Assembly (NCBI GenBank): GCA_016287995.1
Contig: JAEEXW010000147.1
Location: 1-7,029, forward strand
From: Bacteroidales bacterium
Lineage (GTDB): Bacteria > Bacteroidota > Bacteroidia > Bacteroidales > UBA3824
Length of the DNA stretch: 7,029 nt
Reading direction: 5' to 3'
The notes beneath the pieces were generated by a model, which worked only from the letters and a program-made list of their open reading frames with translations, was not told where the DNA came from and searched no databases. A program made the position numbers and the translations under genes. Shown here piece by piece: positions 1-6,704 of the stretch. Positions within the stretch are counted from its first letter, which is position 1. Each line of letters starts with the position of its first letter.

Positions 1-150
1 CTGTCCGTTTTTATAATTAAAATGTTTTTTATAACCGTAACGCCCGGCGCATATACGCCTGCAATTCTTATTTTTGTGGCTTTGACATTTATGACGGCGG
101 TTTTGTCGGTTATTTCACTTAATGATTTCAAGGAGGGAAAACAGGATTAA
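1..150 (+). CDS. C-terminal end of a membrane protein (5' partial)
   Basis: The first reading frame is open from the window edge to a TAA at 148-150, giving the last 49 residues of a protein that starts outside the window. The fragment is strongly hydrophobic, with at least one clear membrane span (about residues 20-41, rich in Ala, Ile, Leu, Val and Phe) and a second hydrophobic stretch before it (residues 3-13). It ends in a short charged tail, NDFKEGKQD, as expected for a membrane protein with a soluble C-terminus. The stop lies one base before the ATG of the next gene, so the two are almost certainly co-transcribed. From general knowledge of Bacteroidota, DUF4857 genes often follow ABC-transporter ATPase and permease genes, so a permease-like subunit is a reasonable guess. 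The fragment is too short to assign a family. Confidence 0.6.
   Translation: MSVFIIKMFFITVTPGAYTPAILIFVALTFMTAVLSVISLNDFKEGKQD
131..136 (+). promoter_or_regulatory. Possible Shine-Dalgarno sequence for the DUF4857 gene
   Basis: AGGAGG lies 15 bases before the ATG at 152, slightly farther than ideal, and inside the end of the upstream coding region. It is downstream of the alternative ATG at 122, so it can only serve the later start. It may also be chance coding sequence (Lys-Glu-Gly), because most genes here have no such site. Confidence 0.35.
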
Positions 151-151
151 A

Positions 152-1177
152 ATGGTTAAAACGGCAAAAATATTTCTTTGGTTTTTGATTGCGGTGGTAT
201 GTCTTTGGCAGTTGCCGTATATTTGGAACTTTTTGTCTGCAAAACAGCAGACCACGCCTTTTGTGTTGTATAGTTCGGTTGCTGGGGACTTTACAATCAG
301 AAGGTCTGTTGACAACAATGCGTCATGGGCTTTGACAACCGGCGAAAAACTCACCCGCAAAGAATACGACAGCCTTTTGCCAGAGTATTTTGCAAAACAA
401 CTCGCCTCGGAAAACAGATTGCCCGATACAATTCTTTCAAAACCCGTAAGTCTCAAATTCTTAACTGACGAAAATATTTCTTTCAGGATAAAACCGGAGG
501 CTATTTTCGGACCGTCAATTCCGCTTTATCAAATGTTGGAAAGTGCTTCGGAAAGGGTTGATTTGGAAATGCCGCCCGATGTTTTCAGAATTACGGACTC
601 CAAAATCGAATTTATCAATAAAGACGACAACAAAATCAATGAAGATAAATCAAGGGAATTTACGGCGGCTTTGAATAGAGCGGAATTTGCTTTTCCCGCA
701 GTGGAGGTTGCCGGAAATCCAACCGTCAAAAAGAAATATGACAACGGTTTTTTGATTGTTGATTCCAAAGGACGGCTCTTTAATTTGAGAATGGTTAAAG
801 GCAAGCCGTATGTTAAAAGAATCGCTTTGCCTTTGGGCATTACACCCGTGCATTGTCTTGTAACGGAGTTCAACGGTCAACATAGTTTGGGCTTGTTTTT
901 TGACACAAAAAACTGTCTTTACGTGATTGCGCTGCCTGACTACAAGATTTTGAAAGTTGAAATTCCGCCCATTGATCTTTTGGAAGAAGAGGTTACTGTT
1001 ATGGGAAACGCTTTTACATGGACTTTTCGTATCAAAAACGACGACAAAATTACATGGTATGCTGTTGATTCTGAGAATTTTAAACAGTTAAAGACTTATT
1101 CGGAATCCTCTGGTGAAAGTTACGCAAAAGGTCTCAGTTTTGAGAAAAACGGCTGGATAGACTTAGGTTGGAGATAA
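152..1177 (+). CDS. DUF4857 domain-containing membrane-anchored protein
   Basis: A protein of 341 residues of unknown function. It begins with an uncleaved-looking signal anchor (basic start, then about residues 7-23 hydrophobic) and continues as a soluble domain expected outside the cytoplasm. No lipobox cysteine is seen. Features I recognise as typical of the Bacteroidota family DUF4857 are an EYDSLLPEYF segment (71-80), a PSIPLYQMLES segment (121-131) followed by LEMPPDVFRI (138-147), then GNPTVKKKYDNGF (188-200) and VKGKPYVKR (215-223). The second half has the beta-rich look of a propeller-like or repeat fold, but this is only an impression. The start at 152 is preferred over the in-frame ATG at 122: the later start directly follows the upstream stop, has an AGGAGG before it, and puts the basic residues right before the membrane segment. 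The earlier start would overlap the upstream gene by 29 bases. Tight coupling to a membrane protein suggests a joint role, possibly in an ABC-type export system. Confidence 0.75.
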   Translation: MVKTAKIFLWFLIAVVCLWQLPYIWNFLSAKQQTTPFVLYSSVAGDFTIRRSVDNNASWALTTGEKLTRKEYDSLLPEYFAKQLASENRLPDTILSKPVSLKFLTDENISFRIKPEAIFGPSIPLYQMLESASERVDLEMPPDVFRITDSKIEFINKDDNKINEDKSREFTAALNRAEFAFPAVEVAGNPTVKKKYDNGFLIVDSKGRLFNLRMVKGKPYVKRIALPLGITPVHCLVTEFNGQHSLGLFFDTKNCLYVIALPDYKILKVEIPPIDLLEEEVTVMGNAFTWTFRIKNDDKITWYAVDSENFKQLKTYSESSGESYAKGLSFEKNGWIDLGWR

Positions 1178-1208
1178 TAATTTTTTAAATCATAAATATT
1201 ACATAAAA

Positions 1209-2114
1209 ATGGATAAAATAAAAGTTGCCGTAGTGGGTTACGGCAATATCGGAAAGTATTCTTTGCAGGCAGTTAAAGCCGCTTCCGATATGGAACTTGT
1301 CGGCGTTGTCCGCAGAAAAGAATCCGTAGGCAAAAAATCGCCCGAACTCGAAGGCGTAAAAGTAGTTGCCGACATCAACGAACTTGGCAAAGTTGACGTA
1401 GCAATTCTTGCTGTTCCTTCGCGTGAAATACCCGTTACAGCAAAAGCTCTCGTAGAAAAAGGCATTTCTACCGTTGACAGTTTTGATATTCACGGCAAAG
1501 ACATTCTTGACCTTTACAAATCGCTTGACGCTGAGTGCAAAAAATCTGGCGCAAAAGCAATTATTTCGGCAGGTTGGGATCCGGGTACAGACTCGTTAAT
1601 TAGGACACTTCTCCTTGCAATGGCTCCAAAAGGCTTGACTTATACCAATTTTGGACCGGGTATGAGCATGGGACACTCGGTAGTTGCCCGCAGCAAACAA
1701 GGCGTTAAAGATGCGCTTTCGATGACAATTCCGCTCGGAACGGGCGTTCATAGAAGAGACGTTTATGTTCAGTTGGAAGACGGTGCTGATTTCAAAACCG
1801 TAGAAAACGCAATCAAAACCGATTCATATTTCTGTCATGATGATACACATGTTCATGAGGTTTCGTGCGTTAACGACCTTCGTGACATGGGACACGGCGT
1901 TCTTTTGGAGCGCAAAGGTGTCAGCGGCGAAACACAAAACCAGAGATTTCAGTTCACGATGCAAATCAACAATCCCGCTTTAACGGGTCAGGTTTTGGCT
2001 TCATGCGCACGTGCTGTTGTAAAACAACAACCCGGCTGTTATACGTTGCCGCAAATAGCTCCTTACGATTTAGTAAACATCGACTTAGACGAATTTTTAC
2101 TCCATACGGTATAA
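1209..2114 (+). CDS. ddh: meso-diaminopimelate D-dehydrogenase
   Basis: A cytoplasmic enzyme (EC 1.4.1.16) that interconverts meso-2,6-diaminopimelate and L-2-amino-6-oxopimelate plus ammonia using NADP(H), giving a one-step branch of the lysine and peptidoglycan precursor pathway. The 301-residue protein opens with a Rossmann nucleotide-binding loop, GYGNIG (10-15), and has RRK (35-37) after the second strand, which fits NADP rather than NAD. The family segments TVDSFDIH (88-95), SAGWDPGTDSL (120-130) and GPGMSMGHSVVAR (149-161) are intact and include the acidic and Trp residues lining the substrate pocket. The length matches the shorter forms common in Bacteroidota and appears complete. It starts 31 bases after the DUF4857 stop with no Shine-Dalgarno site, in an AT-rich leader. 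Co-transcription is possible. A weak promoter-like pair (TTTG at 1139-1142, TAGGTTGG at 1164-1171, spacer 21) lies inside the end of the preceding gene, with one mismatch in the -7 box, so it is not listed separately. Confidence 0.95.
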   Translation: MDKIKVAVVGYGNIGKYSLQAVKAASDMELVGVVRRKESVGKKSPELEGVKVVADINELGKVDVAILAVPSREIPVTAKALVEKGISTVDSFDIHGKDILDLYKSLDAECKKSGAKAIISAGWDPGTDSLIRTLLLAMAPKGLTYTNFGPGMSMGHSVVARSKQGVKDALSMTIPLGTGVHRRDVYVQLEDGADFKTVENAIKTDSYFCHDDTHVHEVSCVNDLRDMGHGVLLERKGVSGETQNQRFQFTMQINNPALTGQVLASCARAVVKQQPGCYTLPQIAPYDLVNIDLDEFLLHTV

Positions 2115-2118
2115 GGAG

Positions 2119-2160
2119 TTGAAAGTTGAAAATTTAAAATTGAAAGTTGAAAGTTGAATG
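2119..2160 (+). repeat. Heptamer array after ddh (six TTGAAAG-type units)
   Basis: Six 7-base units in tandem, beginning four bases after the ddh stop. The consensus is TTGAAAG; units 2, 3 and 6 differ by one or two bases (TTGAAAA, TTTAAAA, TTGAATG). Because 7 is not a multiple of 3, the TGA inside the unit appears in all three forward frames, so any readthrough of ddh ends here. The last two complete units also form the left arm of the inverted repeat at 2143-2181. Confidence 0.85.
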
Positions 2161-2184
2161 AAAAAATCAACTTTCAACTTTTTT
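2143..2184. terminator. Probable bidirectional transcription terminator between convergent ddh and cstA
   Basis: A perfect 15-bp inverted repeat: AAAGTTGAAAGTTGA at 2143-2157 pairs with 2167-2181 across a 9-base loop (2158-2166). On the plus strand the right arm runs into a T tract ending at 2184, suiting termination of ddh transcripts. Read from the minus strand the stem is the same length but is followed only by an AT-rich stretch, so termination of cstA there is less certain. The stem has few G:C pairs and would be weaker than a classical intrinsic terminator. Position between two converging stop codons supports the call. Confidence 0.6.
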
Positions 2185-2193
2185 CGTTCTAAT

Positions 2194-2228
2194 AATTGTC
2201 AATTGTCAATTGTCAATTTTCAATTGTC
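2194..2228 (-). repeat. Heptamer array at the cstA 3' end (five AATTGTC-type units)
   Basis: Five tandem 7-base units, AATTGTC on the plus strand (TTGACAA phase on the minus strand), with one base change in the fourth (AATTTTC). The array overlaps the coding end of cstA: the last residues, roughly QLKIDN, and the TGA stop at 2206-2208 are all inside it. It resembles the array after ddh in unit length and TTGA core but has the opposite orientation, so both arrays read TTGA in the direction of the gene they follow. TGA occurs in all three frames entering it. Confidence 0.85.
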
Positions 2229-3630
2229 CCCCTTTCCATTTGAAAAACAAAACTACGCTTATCGCAGCGCAAATTCCGCCCAAACAATAACTTAATGTCT
2301 GATTGAGTGCAAAACATTCAGGCGCGATAAAAAGATACGTTGAGCAAACAAGTGTCATATAAACGGCCGGTAAAAATGCCATAATCCACGGCTTTTTGTT
2401 CAAGACCATATAAACAGTTATTGTCCAAAGCGTGAATACGCTCAACGCCTGATTTGACCAGCCGAAATATCGCCAAATAATATTGAAACCAGCCGCGTCG
2501 CTAAGACTATAAACGATAATCAAAGCCGTTACAGCGAAAATCGGAATGCTGACCATCAGACGTTTTGAGATGTTTGTTTGATCGATTTTGAAAAAGTCGG
2601 CAACGATAAGTCTTGCGCTTCTAAGAGCCGTGTCGCCACTTGTTATCGGTGCAAAAACAACACCGAGCATTGCTAAAATGCTGCCGATTTTGCCCATCCA
2701 AGTCTCTGTTATAAAATAGACGATTGAGGCTTGCGATTCGCCGTAACCTTTTTCTTTGTAAAACCAAATTGCCGCAGCCGCCCAAATCATTGCGATAATG
2801 CCTTCAAGAATCATTGCGCCGTAAAAAACAGGACGTCCGAGTTTTTCATTTTTAAGACAGCGGGCCATCAGCGGGCTTTGTGTCGCATGAAATCCTGAAA
2901 TTGCACCGCAGGCAATCGTTATGCACATTATCGGGAATATCGGTGTTGTGTCTTTATGGGGGTGAGAATTTGAAATTCCGTCAGTGATTTCAGGAAGTTC
3001 AATACCTTGCCAAAGAATCATGAATAAAACGCCTACCGCCATGAAAATCAGCGAGAAAGCAAACACTGGATAGACCTTTCCGATAACTTTGTCAATCGGC
3101 AGAAGTGTAGCGATTAAGTAATACGCAAAAATGACTATAATCCAAAATGTGTTGTTCATGTAGTCGGGCGTAATTTTGTCGAGGATTCCTGCGGGTTGAC
3201 TCACAAAAACCACTCCTACAAGCACCAAAAGTACCACCGTAAAAATTCTCATTACTTGTTTTGTGGTATCTCCGAGATATTTTCCGATGATTTCGGGAAG
3301 GTTAGCACCGCCTTCACGGACGGAAATCATGCCCGAAAAAAAGTCATGAAAAGCACCGATAAAAATACAGCCGACAACAATCCAAATGTATGCCGCCGTG
3401 CCAAATTGCGCTCCGAGTATCGCACCGAAAATCGGGCCTAACCCGGCAATGTTAAGAAACTGAATCATAAAGATTTTCCATGTCGGCAGCGGAATATAAT
3501 CCACGCCGTCCTGCATAGCGTATGCAGGAGTTTTTTTTGAAGGGTCGGGGGTAAAAACTTTTTCGGAAAATTTTCCGTAAAAAACATAGCCCAAAATTAG
3601 CAGACCAATTGCAGTAAGAAATGTTATCAT
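2206..3630 (-). CDS. cstA: CstA-family transporter (carbon starvation protein), short form
   Basis: An integral inner-membrane transporter of the CstA family, whose characterised members import peptides or pyruvate when preferred carbon sources run out. The 474-residue protein has about a dozen hydrophobic segments spread from residue 1 to 463. Family hallmarks are DGVDYIPLP (41-49), FLNIAGLGPIFGAILGA (58-74), GAFHDFFSGMISVREGG (92-108), GFHATQSPLMARCL (246-259), APITSGDTALRSARLI (327-342) and FGWSNQ (389-394). It is much shorter than the roughly 700-residue E. coli CstA but agrees with the compact forms common in anaerobes, so it is not judged truncated. The ATG at 3628-3630 is chosen because the first membrane segment begins there and a Bacteroidota -7 box lies about 25 bases upstream. 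There is no Shine-Dalgarno site. The gene converges with ddh, and its C-terminal codons lie in a heptamer array. The exact substrate cannot be read from the sequence. Confidence 0.93.
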   Translation of the reverse strand: MITFLTAIGLLILGYVFYGKFSEKVFTPDPSKKTPAYAMQDGVDYIPLPTWKIFMIQFLNIAGLGPIFGAILGAQFGTAAYIWIVVGCIFIGAFHDFFSGMISVREGGANLPEIIGKYLGDTTKQVMRIFTVVLLVLVGVVFVSQPAGILDKITPDYMNNTFWIIVIFAYYLIATLLPIDKVIGKVYPVFAFSLIFMAVGVLFMILWQGIELPEITDGISNSHPHKDTTPIFPIMCITIACGAISGFHATQSPLMARCLKNEKLGRPVFYGAMILEGIIAMIWAAAAIWFYKEKGYGESQASIVYFITETWMGKIGSILAMLGVVFAPITSGDTALRSARLIVADFFKIDQTNISKRLMVSIPIFAVTALIIVYSLSDAAGFNIIWRYFGWSNQALSVFTLWTITVYMVLNKKPWIMAFLPAVYMTLVCSTYLFIAPECFALNQTLSYCLGGICAAISVVLFFKWKGGQLKIDN

Positions 3631-3654
3631 GTTTTTTATAATTTTTTTTTACTG

Positions 3655-3662
3655 CAAAATTA
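3655..3662 (-). promoter_or_regulatory. -7 box of the likely cstA promoter
   Basis: The minus strand reads TAATTTTG, a full match to the Bacteroidota -7 consensus TAnnTTTG, 24 bases before the cstA ATG, implying a leader of about 20 bases. At the expected -33 position (around 3682-3685) the minus strand reads AAGT rather than TTTG, so the upstream element is poor. An activator-dependent promoter would fit a carbon-starvation gene, but that is inference. Confidence 0.6.
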
Positions 3663-3688
3663 ATATTTTTTTGAGAAAAACACTTATT

Positions 3689-3702
3689 GTTTTTTTACTT
3701 TT
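3689..3702. repeat. Direct repeat copy 1 upstream of cstA (GTTTTTTTACTTTT)
   Basis: A 14-base sequence identical to a second copy at 3744-3757, with starts 55 bases apart. On the minus (cstA) strand it reads AAAAGTAAAAAAAC. It lies just upstream of the place where the cstA -33 box should be. It could be an A-tract or regulator-binding element, or low-complexity coincidence. A weak AT-only hairpin (7-bp arms 3676-3682 and 3688-3694) overlaps it. Confidence 0.5.
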
Positions 3703-3743
3703 TCCTTATGTGCTTCAATCTTTGCCTAAAACTATGCCGAAGT

Positions 3744-3757
3744 GTTTTTTTACTTTT
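3744..3757. repeat. Direct repeat copy 2 upstream of cstA (GTTTTTTTACTTTT)
   Basis: Identical to 3689-3702. It sits in the 160-base gap between the stop of the restriction enzyme and cstA. An imperfect stem (GCCGAAG at 3736-3742 against the CTTTTGGC at 3753-3760, with G:T pairs) encloses it. No strong terminator for the restriction gene is visible in the gap; a 6-bp stem at 3762-3780 lacks a T tract. Confidence 0.5.
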
Positions 3758-3790
3758 GGCGTAAAACTCTAATCGTTTTAACATAACGGA

Positions 3791-6610
3791 TTATTTTTTC
3801 GTTAGTTCCAGATATAGTTCAAAAAGTTTTGCGACAATTTCGTCCTCAGTGATTTTTTTGTCAAAACCGTAAGCCTCCAAGACGGCTATGTCGTTGTCGC
3901 GGTGTGCTTTGCGAAGGTCTGACGGCATTAGCAGAGGGTCGTACAAATCTGCCAACGAATTGTCGATGAATTTGGCGCGGGTGTCAAGGATTTTCTGCGC
4001 TGCCTTTTCGATTTTGGCTTTTTGCTTGTCTGTTGGATTAGGCCAAACGAAATTGTTATAGACAATTGTGTTAGAATAACTATAATCGCTTTTCAATCTG
4101 CCACCGACAGCCCTCATCCACGCATTATGGATACTTGATGTCAGAATCCCAAAATGGAATAAACCAACGTTTTCTACTACATACACCTTGTCGCCAACGA
4201 TAGTATTCTTGTCGAGAAAATCTATTGGTATATAAAGTCTCCGTTCTGAACTTACTTTCGGAAACGCAATGAAATCTGTTTTTTGCTGTGCAAGTTGGGC
4301 AAACAAGTGCGGTGTTTCAGCAAGTTTTTGAGTCTCAACCGCTGGACTTGCAAGCCTCGCTTCCCTGACTTTATCTATGCGTTTCATCAAAAGCGGACAT
4401 TTTTTTATTTGTTTGGGTGTTATGTCTGTCAGCCAAAAGCAATAACGCGGGATGTTGTTGATAAACTCGTTGCCCATCATATATTTACGAATAAACGGTT
4501 TGCCTTGGGGCTCTTTTAAAATGTAATCCTGATATTCGCTTTCGTCCATAATCAGGTTTCCACCGTCCCTCGCCATAACGCCCATATGCATAGGTGGCAT
4601 ATTGGAAATCTGAGCGTTGCGCCCTGTAATAAATATGTCAGATGCTGCCATCAAGTAGCCGTTTATGTGTTCTACTTTTTGTGATTGCCCGTCATTACTG
4701 AATATTACTTTTTGTGTGTCGATTTTTTTGTTTGAAAAACCGACAATAACACAGTGAACCTTAGCCATTTGCGATGATTCGCTTTCCCAACGGAATGTAT
4801 GGTAAGCAAAATCTATCTTTGTATCAAAATTTTGAAACATCGGTTTCCAAAACAGTCCGACTTGTTGTCCTTGACATATCGAATTGGTTGCTACAAAGGC
4901 ACAGCGGGTATTTTTCCCCTTGATTAAATGGGCGGCTTTCACAAACCAACCGCACACATAGTCAATCTGTCCAGGTTTTTCACATTCAGGGAAAACATAA
5001 CTTATGTCATCCCTTTGTCCGCCCTTCGACCTCATTGCGCCAACGTATGGCGGATTGCTGATAATATAGTCATATTGTTTTACGGGCGTGGTATCGCTCA
5101 TAAAGCCGAAAAACAATGTGTTAGGCATTGAATAGACACTTGAATCATCGGGTTTCAACGTCTTCCAATCAATACGCAGCGCATTGCCCTCAATAATATT
5201 GGAATTGCTTTTCAACGGCAGAAAATCAATGTCCTGTCCGAGTATCTTTTCTGTTTCTAATGTCATTTGGCTTTCGGCAATCCAAAGCGCAGTTTTGGCG
5301 ACAGTTACGGCGAAATCATTAATTTCAATTCCATAAAACTGATTGATTTTCACCATTATAAATTCATTGTAGCCTATCGTTTTTTCGCCATCATTGAGGA
5401 ATGCGATAATTTTGTTTTCCAAACGGCGAAGACATAAATAAGTTTCCGTTAAAAAGTTACCACTACCGCAAGCAGGGTCAAGAAATTTTAGGCGAGATAA
5501 TTTATTTTGAAAAGCAAATAATTTTTGCTTTTTAACATTAACGGAAGATCGTTCGCTGATTATGCTGTTATACTCTTCTTCCAATTCATTCATAAAAAGA
5601 GGATTAATCACTTTATGAATATTTTCGATAGAAGTATAGTGCATACCTCCGTAACGACGTGTTTCGGGATTTAACGTTGATTCAAATACTGCGCCAAAAA
5701 TTGTCGGCGAAATTTCGCTCCAATCAAAAACAGCGCAATGATTAATTAAAACGTCAACAATTTCTTTCGTAAAATTTGGAATTTCAATATCTTCTGCCAT
5801 AAATAACCCGCCATCGGCGTATGGGAACGGCTCTAACTTAACGTCGTACTTGCTGCGGTCTTCCATCTTGGTATTCAACGCTTTGAAAAGTTTTATCAAA
5901 CCGTCACGCAAATTTTCCGGTGAAAATGATTTTATATAATCCTCAAAACTTGTGCGTTTGTCAAATAATCCCGCTTTTTCGGCGTAAAAACAAAATACAA
6001 TTCTGACGCACAATATGTTAAGCGATAACAAACTATTTGCATCGGGATTAATATACTCTTTCAAAAACGCGTCATAAAGTTTTCCGACAAGTTTGCCCGC
6101 CTGCAACGAAATTTCTTCTTCACGTGTAAGGCGCGTTGTGTTTTCGTCAACTAAAAATTGAAGACGGTAAATTTCCTTTTCAAAATCTTTTAAGAAAATT
6201 TGTTGAGGTTCATCGTGCGGAAATTCCAAGTCGTAAACTAAAAACTCTTGAAAATTGCAGACCACAATCCAACGGGGACGTTCAGAATTTTTCATTTCAT
6301 CGGCATAACGCTTTGCTTGTTGAAACGGTGTAAGTAGTTTCCCGTCAGACTGTTGATATTCTTTGTGAATGTCAACATCCGAACTTTTTTGTTCTATAAG
6401 TACCTTTGTCTTAGGAATAAAGACATCAATATACGACGTATGCGCAAGTTTTACGCGCTTTTCAAATTCAATGTAAGATGTAGGGGCTTGTATTCCAAGT
6501 ACTTCGCCCAAAAGTTGAATCCAAAAACGTTGTGTATCTTGTTTCTCGTCGCCTTTACTGAGCCAAAACTTAGAAAATTTCTTTGCCGATTGTGATTGTG
6601 CCGTCGCCAT
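3791..6610 (-). CDS. MmeI-like type IIG restriction endonuclease and N6-adenine DNA methyltransferase
   Basis: A single 939-residue polypeptide expected to both cut and methylate DNA at an asymmetric site, in the cytoplasm, using S-adenosylmethionine. The order of parts follows MmeI (about 920 residues). An N-terminal nuclease carries D62 and E73-Q-K75, i.e. D-X10-ExK in YIDVFIP...LIEQKSSDVD. A helical spacer spans roughly 165-320. The methyltransferase has a motif X-like GGMHYTS (321-327), motif I DPACGSGNFL (378-387), motif IV SNPPYVG (518-524), which points to adenine-N6 methylation, and the family segment FVATNSICQGQQVG (572-585). A target-recognition region follows at about 620-850, including GGRLKSDYSYSN (836-847), then a C-terminal helical part. 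No frameshift or missing motif is seen, so it is probably active. The recognition site cannot be read by eye. The start is supported by a canonical promoter 23 bases upstream. Sampled stretches look more AT-rich than ddh, compatible with horizontal acquisition, but I did not compute this. A methylation-only relative is less likely because the nuclease residues are intact. Confidence 0.9.
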   Translation of the reverse strand: MATAQSQSAKKFSKFWLSKGDEKQDTQRFWIQLLGEVLGIQAPTSYIEFEKRVKLAHTSYIDVFIPKTKVLIEQKSSDVDIHKEYQQSDGKLLTPFQQAKRYADEMKNSERPRWIVVCNFQEFLVYDLEFPHDEPQQIFLKDFEKEIYRLQFLVDENTTRLTREEEISLQAGKLVGKLYDAFLKEYINPDANSLLSLNILCVRIVFCFYAEKAGLFDKRTSFEDYIKSFSPENLRDGLIKLFKALNTKMEDRSKYDVKLEPFPYADGGLFMAEDIEIPNFTKEIVDVLINHCAVFDWSEISPTIFGAVFESTLNPETRRYGGMHYTSIENIHKVINPLFMNELEEEYNSIISERSSVNVKKQKLFAFQNKLSRLKFLDPACGSGNFLTETYLCLRRLENKIIAFLNDGEKTIGYNEFIMVKINQFYGIEINDFAVTVAKTALWIAESQMTLETEKILGQDIDFLPLKSNSNIIEGNALRIDWKTLKPDDSSVYSMPNTLFFGFMSDTTPVKQYDYIISNPPYVGAMRSKGGQRDDISYVFPECEKPGQIDYVCGWFVKAAHLIKGKNTRCAFVATNSICQGQQVGLFWKPMFQNFDTKIDFAYHTFRWESESSQMAKVHCVIVGFSNKKIDTQKVIFSNDGQSQKVEHINGYLMAASDIFITGRNAQISNMPPMHMGVMARDGGNLIMDESEYQDYILKEPQGKPFIRKYMMGNEFINNIPRYCFWLTDITPKQIKKCPLLMKRIDKVREARLASPAVETQKLAETPHLFAQLAQQKTDFIAFPKVSSERRLYIPIDFLDKNTIVGDKVYVVENVGLFHFGILTSSIHNAWMRAVGGRLKSDYSYSNTIVYNNFVWPNPTDKQKAKIEKAAQKILDTRAKFIDNSLADLYDPLLMPSDLRKAHRDNDIAVLEAYGFDKKITEDEIVAKLFELYLELTKK

Positions 6611-6632
6611 AAAAAGAATAATTTTAAAGTCG

Positions 6633-6663
6633 CAAATTTAATAGATTATTTTGATTTTTCAAA
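6633..6663 (-). promoter_or_regulatory. Bacteroidota-type promoter of the type IIG restriction gene
   Basis: On the minus strand, TTTG (complement of 6660-6663) is followed after exactly 19 bases by TAAATTTG (complement of 6633-6640). This is a full match to the Bacteroidota pattern TTTG-N19-TAnnTTTG. Transcription would begin about 10-20 bases before the ATG at 6608-6610, leaving a very short leader with no Shine-Dalgarno site. The -33 box directly abuts the T tract of the preceding gene's terminator. Confidence 0.8.
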
Positions 6664-6704
6664 TAAAAAAAGCGGTTCTGGGAAGGTGTATTCCCGAAAC
6701 CGCT
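6664..6704 (-). terminator. Rho-independent terminator of the GH43-like gene
   Basis: Arms 6671-6684 and 6691-6704 pair over 14 positions around a 6-base loop, with one internal disruption of two adjacent positions (one mismatch, one G:T type). Seven bp at the base and five at the top are Watson-Crick, with several G:C pairs. On the minus strand the stem is followed by a run of seven T (complement of 6664-6670, including one interruption just after), giving the classic stem plus T tract. There is no T tract on the plus side, so it serves minus-strand transcripts, ending about 50 bases after the stop at 6755. Confidence 0.85.

Noticed and set aside
122..151. Earlier in-frame ATG for the DUF4857 gene, adding ten residues
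   Set aside because: It overlaps the upstream coding end by 29 bases, has no ribosome binding site, and would place a highly charged extension before the signal anchor.
2196..2225. TTGACA -35-like hexamers in the heptamer array as promoters
   Set aside because: They arise from the repeat unit, have no partner -10 or -7 box, and Bacteroidota promoters do not use this element.
2119..2228. CRISPR-like array
   Set aside because: Units are only 7 bases, contiguous without unique spacers, and no cas gene is present.
3762..3780. Hairpin after the restriction gene as its terminator
   Set aside because: Only a 6-bp, mostly A:T stem and no T tract on the minus strand; not strong enough to call.
4283..6595. 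Several plus-strand ORFs of 65-80 codons opposite the restriction gene
   Set aside because: They are antisense shadows of a full-length, motif-complete protein and show no family resemblance or expression signals.
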